Positions 58,000-64,000 of a stretch of DNA of 64,000 bases are shown in pieces. Source of the DNA: Buddleja alternifolia (lineage: Eukaryota; Streptophyta; Magnoliopsida; Lamiales; Scrophulariaceae). Position 1 is the first letter of the stretch. Every line of letters begins with the position of its first letter. The stretch spans positions 2,929,001-2,993,000 of the forward strand of contig CM033403.1 of assembly GCA_019426215.1 (NCBI GenBank), in the 5' to 3' direction. Under the pieces are notes generated by a model. That model was not told where the DNA came from and ran no database searches. It worked only from the letters and a program-made list of their open reading frames with translations. The position numbers and the translations under genes are program-made.

Positions 58000-60900
58000 T
58001 TAATGACGTGGTTTAACTTTGTATCTCTTGGCCGTTTCAGCCCTGATCGCTTCAGTTATTTGATCTTCCAGAGTCATCATCGCATCATGATCTTTGTCGA
58101 CTACGAACTTGTTCTCTTCCTTTTGTCTTTTCTTAGAAGCAACAAAGTGCTTTTCCCATTCGAATGGGTCAATACCCATGTACCTTAGACAAATTCTGAA
58201 TGTTCTGTTAAATTTAGACATCTGCCTCTCTTTAGCTATAAGCCTTGGATCAATAGGCTCTGGGATAGATGCTCGTTGACGAGCGATGTCAAACTGTTCA
58301 AGTCTCGCTTGAGAAGGTACTGGTAGATCAGGATAGAGAGCTATTGGAGTAGTTCTTGATGTTCTACCTGGCGCTCCAGCAGAAGCAGTTACCCAAGATG
58401 GATATGGGTATCTTTGCTCTATGTTTTGCGCAGGAGGAGGAGGGAGTATTTCTTGACGCTTCGGCAGCGGAGGAGGATCCCGAGCTCTTGAACTAGATGC
58501 TTTCCTCTTCTCCCCTTTTCTCTTCTCTTCCCCCTTATTGCCATCATCAGTCTGCATGAAGTGTTTGATTAGGAGACTGACTTGAGTAGGAATCTGAGCC
58601 ATTGAATTCGTAAGATCATCAATACGCTTGTCAAAATGCTCCTTCATAGCAATCTGATTAGCCCTATTAGCGCTTGAAGGTTTTCAGCCGTAGTAGCTTG
58701 AGCAGCTCCATGCATATGGGCAATTTGAGCATCCATATTCTGAGATTCAATCTTGGCTAGATCGGTCTTGATTCAGTGGAGAGCTTCAACATTCTGAGTG
58801 GCATGATCACTTACTTCTTCTAATACTGATTTCAATAAAGGAACAAAAGCTTGAGTCTCATCAGAAGGAATCGCTTGAGAAGCCGATCGCTTAAATCTGG
58901 ATTGAAACTTGAGTGATTCAAGGAATGCTTGATGAGCAGGACCAAATGCTATGCCGAGCAGTTCGATTGGGAAATCAACAACATCAGCTATATCAGAAAC
59001 TGAAACGTCAGGAATAATCTCTGGTAGAGACGCTTGTTCCAGTGCAATTATATGCTCAGAAGTACTTGCCACTTCAGTTTGATCCTCTGTACGCTCAGGA
59101 ATGTTTGATGCTTCAGGAATACTTGCCGCTTCAGGTGCAGATTCTTGAACAATTTCCACAGGCACTTCCTCAAGCGCTGACTCCTTTTGACAAAAGTCAG
59201 TGAATTGGAAATTCAACCTGGCTAATGGTTCATTTGCATAGAGATCTAATGTCTCAGCAAGAAGCTCATTCAGACAGCTAAGTGAGAGATGTGTCTCTTG
59301 AATGAATGTGCGAAGTGGACTATCTTTGGCCCTGACATACATGGGACCCATGATACCCAGCACATGATTTGGAAAGATTCTGGAGTGGCGTAGGAATAAG
59401 AAACAACATATCTGGGGCAGCAATTCAAGGAGAATGCAATGATCCTATCTGTTGGAAGTCTTTGAGCACGTTGAGATTCAGGCACATAAAGCCTATAATA
59501 TTCCTCCAGATATGGATAGACAGCTCGAGCAATGTCCTGATTTTGTTCCAGCAACGAAAGGACATAAGTATAGTGGTCACTAACTTCTTTTCTGATTGAT
59601 AGTAGTAGTGGATATCCCTCAAAAGAGCTAATGATTCAGCAGTCAGATTTGCGCAGGTTTGCTGTGAAGATCTTATCAAAAAGTAGAATTTGAGCCATGA
59701 TCTTCAACATCAGCCGAAAGTTATCATCACAGTGGCTTGGAGAGATGTTCAAGTTAGACTCTAGAAAACTGCCATTGGTAGACACTTGAGCGTTGAAGCG
59801 AAGAGGAGTTGTTGCAAGTCTGTACAATGCTTGGCGCAAAAACTTCTCTATTTGTCGGCAAACTTTGGGAAACTTGGTAATTGATCCTACTCTCTGTTGA
59901 CGATTCTCCAGGCAGTACTTGGCGAATTGACACTTCTTGTCATGCATGCCTATGTCGAAGAGATGAGGAGTGTTGACCAAGTCTTGAAAAGTATACTGGT
60001 TACACATGTACGCTTCACACCAATTTACCTCGTTCATGCAATAATCTGCTCCAGCACTGACTAAGGCCCTGATTCCTTTATGGTGAATGTCTCAGATTGA
60101 TTCAAATTGGTGTTTATCTGTTTGGTAGCTGGCATTCCATACACTATTAAAGTAGTCATCAGCTTCTTCTTGAACACCTTTATTCTTCCAAAGGCGAAGT
60201 GGATTGGCTGAACTTAGATTTTCATCGATGTGTGCCACATGTGGAAAATGAGTGTAGCCTTCTCTGTTTAAGTGCTCATTTGTTGGATTGAGAAATTCAA
60301 CAGGTGTACGCTCGTAGACTCTGATGTTGTAGTCTCTTGGAGCAAAACGATATGGTTTGCTATGCCTTGTGTCCAGATAATATGCCAAATCTACATCAGA
60401 TCTGGGAGTCTTGCCACCTTGTCTTTCTTCATGGATTACGATTGAAGCAGGAATCTGACCAGTAGGTTCACCATTCACAACTGCCAAATAGTATGCTTTC
60501 TCGACCTCTGTCAATTCTGAGTTAAATAGCATGTCTCGGACAGATCGATCATACTCTATCAGCATGGCCACTTCATTCTCCGTATTAAAGTATCGTTCTT
60601 CATTGTAGCCCGCAAGAATGAAGTCTTCTTCAAAAGCTGGTGGCATGTAATTGCTCTAATGATCAATAGTCTTCATTGGATCCAGCTTGAAGAAATGCCT
60701 TGGTTTTGTAACATCCTCAGCAACGCTCTGACCTTCTGAGCGTGCCTCTGCTATAACCTTGGAAGTAGTTGATGGTTGAACCCCTTCTGTCATATGTTCT
60801 TTTGCGTTCACAACAGCAACTTCTACTGTAACATCCATAGCAATAGCCACCACTTCTTCCATGTCAACATCCAGATGGACATCGTTTGGCGCTTAAATAG

Positions 60901-62249
60901 CAACAATAGGAAGAGTTGTAGCACAATATATATCCTCTGTAAGGGAAGGATCTTCTACATAAGTAGGTAAAGGAATGATGTGGGAAGAAATAAACTTACC
61001 CTGAGAACTAGTCTCAGCAGCAACAGTTTCTTGAGCGCTTGGCTTAATAATCTCAGGCTCTTCAGGGACAGGAGCATCTTGATGCTTGTCTGATCCTCTG
61101 CGTTTCTTGAAGAGTTTCTTTACATTTACCCCTTCAATTAGTTTGAAAGCTCGAGCGGGGGCAGCAGTCGGTTCTTCATCAAAATGAATCTTTTTGAGGA
61201 TCTTTTCCCGCTTCTTTCTCTTTATTAACGGAAGCTTATCTTCCTCATCTTCTTCAGTTTCTTCATCATCCTTAGGAGGAGATGGAATAGTTTGAGCCTT
61301 AGGCTTTTTGGGAGCCCTCTCTTTTGTAACAGCTGGACGCTTCAAGGCATCCTCTTGAGTTGGATGCTCAACCTCCTCATCTGATGCTTCACGCACAACT
61401 TGGCGCTCAGATAGAGGTCTTGCATCTTGGGAGGGTTGAAGAGATTATTGATGATCCTCTTCCCCAAGAACTTGGTCTTGGCCAATGTTTGACCAGTAGA
61501 ATTAACGCATTCTGCTCTGAACAGATTATAAGTTCATAACCCTAGCCCATTCCCGAAATACAGTTCATCAGCGTCGTACAGCTAAAAAATCAAATTTTAG
61601 TAAGTCTTAGTAGTCAATTACCTGAGCAATTTCTTTCAGGTCACTCAGAACTACGCCATAAGGTTTATTTGTGGCGCTTAAACAATCTCTGAATCTGCTG
61701 AATACATACTCGCTCCAGTTGATCTTGATATTCAGTAGTATGGCGGTCATCATCTGGAATTGCATTGGGTTAACTTTGTCGAAAGTGCCCCTCTGCATTC
61801 AAAAATTTTGCTGCAGAAATCGGCCAACAATCTGTATCTTGATACTATATCTTTCTTCTCAAAATAAGGCCTGTATGGAACATCTTCATAAGCACTTATC
61901 TTGGACCATGTTTCTTCAATTTGTTCAGCAGTAATGGATTCCAAAGCCTTACCCTGATTAGGGAACTAAAAATTCTGGGCGATGGAGTAGGCGAGAATGA
62001 GAAGAGGCAAGTAATGGAGGTCTTGTCCTCTGAGAGTTTAACATTTCTCCAGAAGGTATCAACTTCAGTAGGAAGAAGGTAGAAGTATCTGGTCAGATAA
62101 TTCTGAAGCCCGGTCTCAGCAACAGAATCCATCATCTATGTCAGATCGATTTGAGTTTGCTCATACAGAAATTTCTAGTCCACCACAAGGCCTTCAGTAA
62201 CCTTGATGGTGTCTTCAGCGGTAGGATTAACAGATTTCTTGGGTGCCAT
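58000..62249 (-). pseudogene. Sirevirus H post-pol third ORF, full length, about 1,400 codons
   Basis: It starts MAPKKSVNPTAEDT at 62249 and ends RAETAKRYKVKPRH at 58000. The first 250 residues match copy E (FLYEQTQ, LADFCSKIFECRG, KINWSEYVFSRF). A highly charged Lys/Glu region with several basic clusters (61396-60900) resembles nuclear localisation signals. Next come NREGYTHFPHVAH, the LFDIGMHDKK domain with YCLENRQQRVGSITKFPKV, an RLYVPESQRAQRLPTDR block and a Leu/Glu-rich stretch. The tail is Pro-rich with FNRTFRICLRYMGIDPFEWE. From 61396 to about 59400 it stays in one frame, with in-frame stops near 60893, 60656, 60092 and 59636. Other stops and frameshifts lie near 62180, 62140, 61600, 59420 and 58770. 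No membrane span is visible. The role is unknown. Confidence 0.75.
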
Positions 62250-63501
62250 TTGAAGAATTTTGAGAAAGAAAGTGGAGATTTGCTTTGAGAGATAAAAGAG
62301 AGAGAGAGTAGTTTTGCAGAGAGCTTGAGTAGAAATGGGTAATTTTTCTGCAAGCAATTTTGTTTTAAATGACACAGTTTGAAAATTGTGTATTCTTGTT
62401 TCGTTAAGATTTTGACACGTGTAAAGCAGTAAATCTCAGCCATTAATAATAGTAACTGCGGACGCGAATATGTGAAAAGTAGGTACAGTTACATTTGGTA
62501 ACTCCCACATATAAATTTTGACATCTGAGTAAAGATTTGAAAGAAAACGTTTGAGATTTTCGGTGTCATACACTCGCGTATGGGGTACTGACACGTATAT
62601 AAGCACGCACTGTTCGTGAACCGTCATTTTGAAAAGTTATTTAAGTACCCGCCATTTTTAAGTGAGTGGAGCGTGTGGATAAAGAAGCTAATTCTTTGAG
62701 TTAATCCATCACATCATTAGTTGGCACTTGACACGATTTAAAACGTCTTTTTGTTTAGAGGAAATTTTATGTTGACGCTTGAATTAAATTCTTTTATTTT
62801 TGAGCGTGCAACATATACCACTTGTTGTTTTATGCATAAAAACGTTGTTTTTGATTATCGACGCTTACAGATGTGCATAAGTGCAAATTTTAAGATTCCC
62901 CCTACATTATATGTAAAAAATGAAAATATAATGTATACAGAAGTTTTATAACTTGTCTCACTTCCCAAGTGTGCGAAAAACATGGAAACTGTATTTGATG
63001 GAGTAGTTACTTTTGAATTTCAAAGTGATTTAAAATATTCAGCGTGAGCTGTACGTGCCCGAGATACAAGGAGCGTGTATCTATGCGTGTACATGTGCTG
63101 AACCGTCTTTTTGAAAACAATGAGTACCCTTTGGTTTTCTTGAACAGAGGTGAGGGATGTCAAGTCAGCATTAATTGTATTGACTGATCCACTGTTTCTG
63201 TTTAGTGTTAGGTAACATACGCTCTTTTTGAAATTCATTTTACTACGTGCTAACTGGGAATTGGTTAAGCGTCTAGTTCTCTTTAAAAAATATTCAGACG
63301 CTAAAAGAAATTAAAAATGCCTTAAACAGTTTTTAATGCATAACGCTAAGTGCTTATGACCAATGCAAAGAGAAACATTTTTTTTTTGGCCAATTTCACT
63401 TAAAAATAAAGTTATCCTTTTTAAGGTTGCCCCTAAAATTAACAACTTATTAATATTTTCTTTGAAATATTTGAAACATAAAATAAGAGGCATTTTTACG
63501 T
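62250..63501 (-). promoter_or_regulatory. Spacer upstream of the third ORF in Sirevirus H
   Basis: It is homologous to 32229-33110 of copy E. Purine-rich words like polypurine tracts lie at about 62887-62900 and 63425-63440 on the minus strand. A word GTGTGGATAA and a GACACGTGT-type stretch are shared between the two copies. No coding region is seen. The homology is interrupted at 63502 by another LTR. Confidence 0.55.
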
Positions 63502-64000
63502 GTTTTTAATCCCCTTTGCGTTTATGTTTTAGGTTAATTTATCACTTGATTATTGCCATATGTGCGTTTAATCCGTGCATTAAGTGATTTCAGGCCTTAA
63601 ATAGATACAATCGAAGAACGGGCGGAAAAACGGCGTATAAAACAAGTTTAGGCCAAGTTACTTTACACTCCCATGCCCAAGCGCCTCTCAGACCACGCCC
63701 AGGCGCCGATGACATCCAGTTCCGAAGATTTGCTTCGCACTCCCGCGCCTAAGCGCCATCATACCCACGCCTGGGCGCCATCTCTGCATCACTTACCACG
63801 GTTGAGCGCTATTTCTGTACCTTTCGAGACCGAATTGGACGATGTTTCCTTCTACTAAAATTGTAGATCTATGTCGTAGCTTCACGTGGGAACTTGAATC
63901 ATCCAAATTGGAGGTCTGTGGAGAGAGTTATGAAGGAAATATGATTGCTGCGCTGGAAAGCAAGAAAACTGTCCAGACTTTGCACGTCCGCGCCTAGGCG
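63502..64000 (+). repeat. 5' part of another retrotransposon LTR, probably gypsy
   Basis: A sharp junction in the Sirevirus spacer is followed by TGTTTTTAATCCCC, a TG start. The sequence carries GGCGCC-type words (63675-63790 and 63990-64000) like those of element F but is otherwise different. TTACG at 63497-63501 would be one half of the target duplication. The element continues beyond the window, and its strand is a guess. Confidence 0.55.

Larger units (their letters stand above)
54243..63501 (-). mobile_element. Rearranged Sirevirus H: gag fragment, one LTR, post-pol ORF
   Basis: From right to left it holds post-RNaseH spacer, full-length third ORF (62249-58000), polypurine tract, LTR (55955-57768), primer-binding site and gag (55839-54243), which is cut off sharply. 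A single LTR therefore serves as 3' LTR of one internal region and 5' LTR of another. That is the product of recombination between LTRs of tandem or neighbouring copies. The matching pol would lie beyond the LTR that interrupts the spacer at 63502, outside the window. Confidence 0.88.

Noticed and set aside
1..64000. CRISPR arrays, bacterial operons, rRNA or tRNA genes, plasmid or phage features
   Set aside because: None seen. All repeats and coding traces fit plant transposable elements.

Overview
This window is plant nuclear DNA, and I found no host gene in it that I would defend. It holds several copies of a Ty1/copia element of the Sirevirus (SIRE/Maximus) type, an Athila-like Ty3/gypsy element, an En/Spm-type CACTA transposon with a spliced transposase gene, a non-autonomous hAT element, Helitron-type 3' ends and tRNA-derived SINE-like units, all in AT-rich spacer. 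That mix indicates a flowering plant, probably a eudicot with a repeat-rich genome. The species cannot be named from this sequence.

Layout. Bases 1-8534 are a minus-strand Sirevirus copy (A) whose 3' LTR runs off the left edge. Bases 8552-9903 look like a solo copia LTR, lying in the 5' LTR of a gutted copia element of another lineage (9904-11816). Bases 11817-14944 are AT-rich spacer with a SINE-like unit, a long foldback and a perfect 37-bp tandem duplication. From 14945 to 50934 I infer one decayed CACTA element of about 5.4 kb, expanded to 36 kb by nested insertions. These are a pol-deleted Sirevirus (D, 19445-24821, target duplication GATAC) and a complete but dead Sirevirus (E, 25163-50309, target duplication AATGT). 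E is split by an Athila-like element (F, 34002-46245) lying in its post-pol ORF, and one LTR of F is split by a hAT element (G, 34435-37101, target duplication AATCCGGC). Bases 50935-54242 hold small repeats: a MITE-like element, a Helitron end, two SINE-like units and a hAT terminus. Bases 54243-63501 are a rearranged minus-strand Sirevirus (H), in which one LTR is shared by a gag fragment on one side and a full-length post-pol ORF on the other. At 63502 a further retrotransposon LTR, probably gypsy, begins and runs off the right edge.

How the parts work. In the Sirevirus, gag (zinc knuckle, coiled coil, basic Tyr/Asp-rich tail) is followed in another frame by protease, integrase, reverse transcriptase and RNase H. 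A third ORF of about 1,400 codons follows, where other elements carry an envelope-like gene. The third ORF shows no signal peptide or membrane segment that I can see. Its N-terminal part resembles, in pattern, the post-pol ORF of the Athila-like element nested inside it. Every coding region here carries stops or frameshifts, and many of the stops fit C-to-T decay of methylated cytosines. No tRNA, rRNA, CRISPR array or bacterial-type signal was seen. Identities quoted are by eye.
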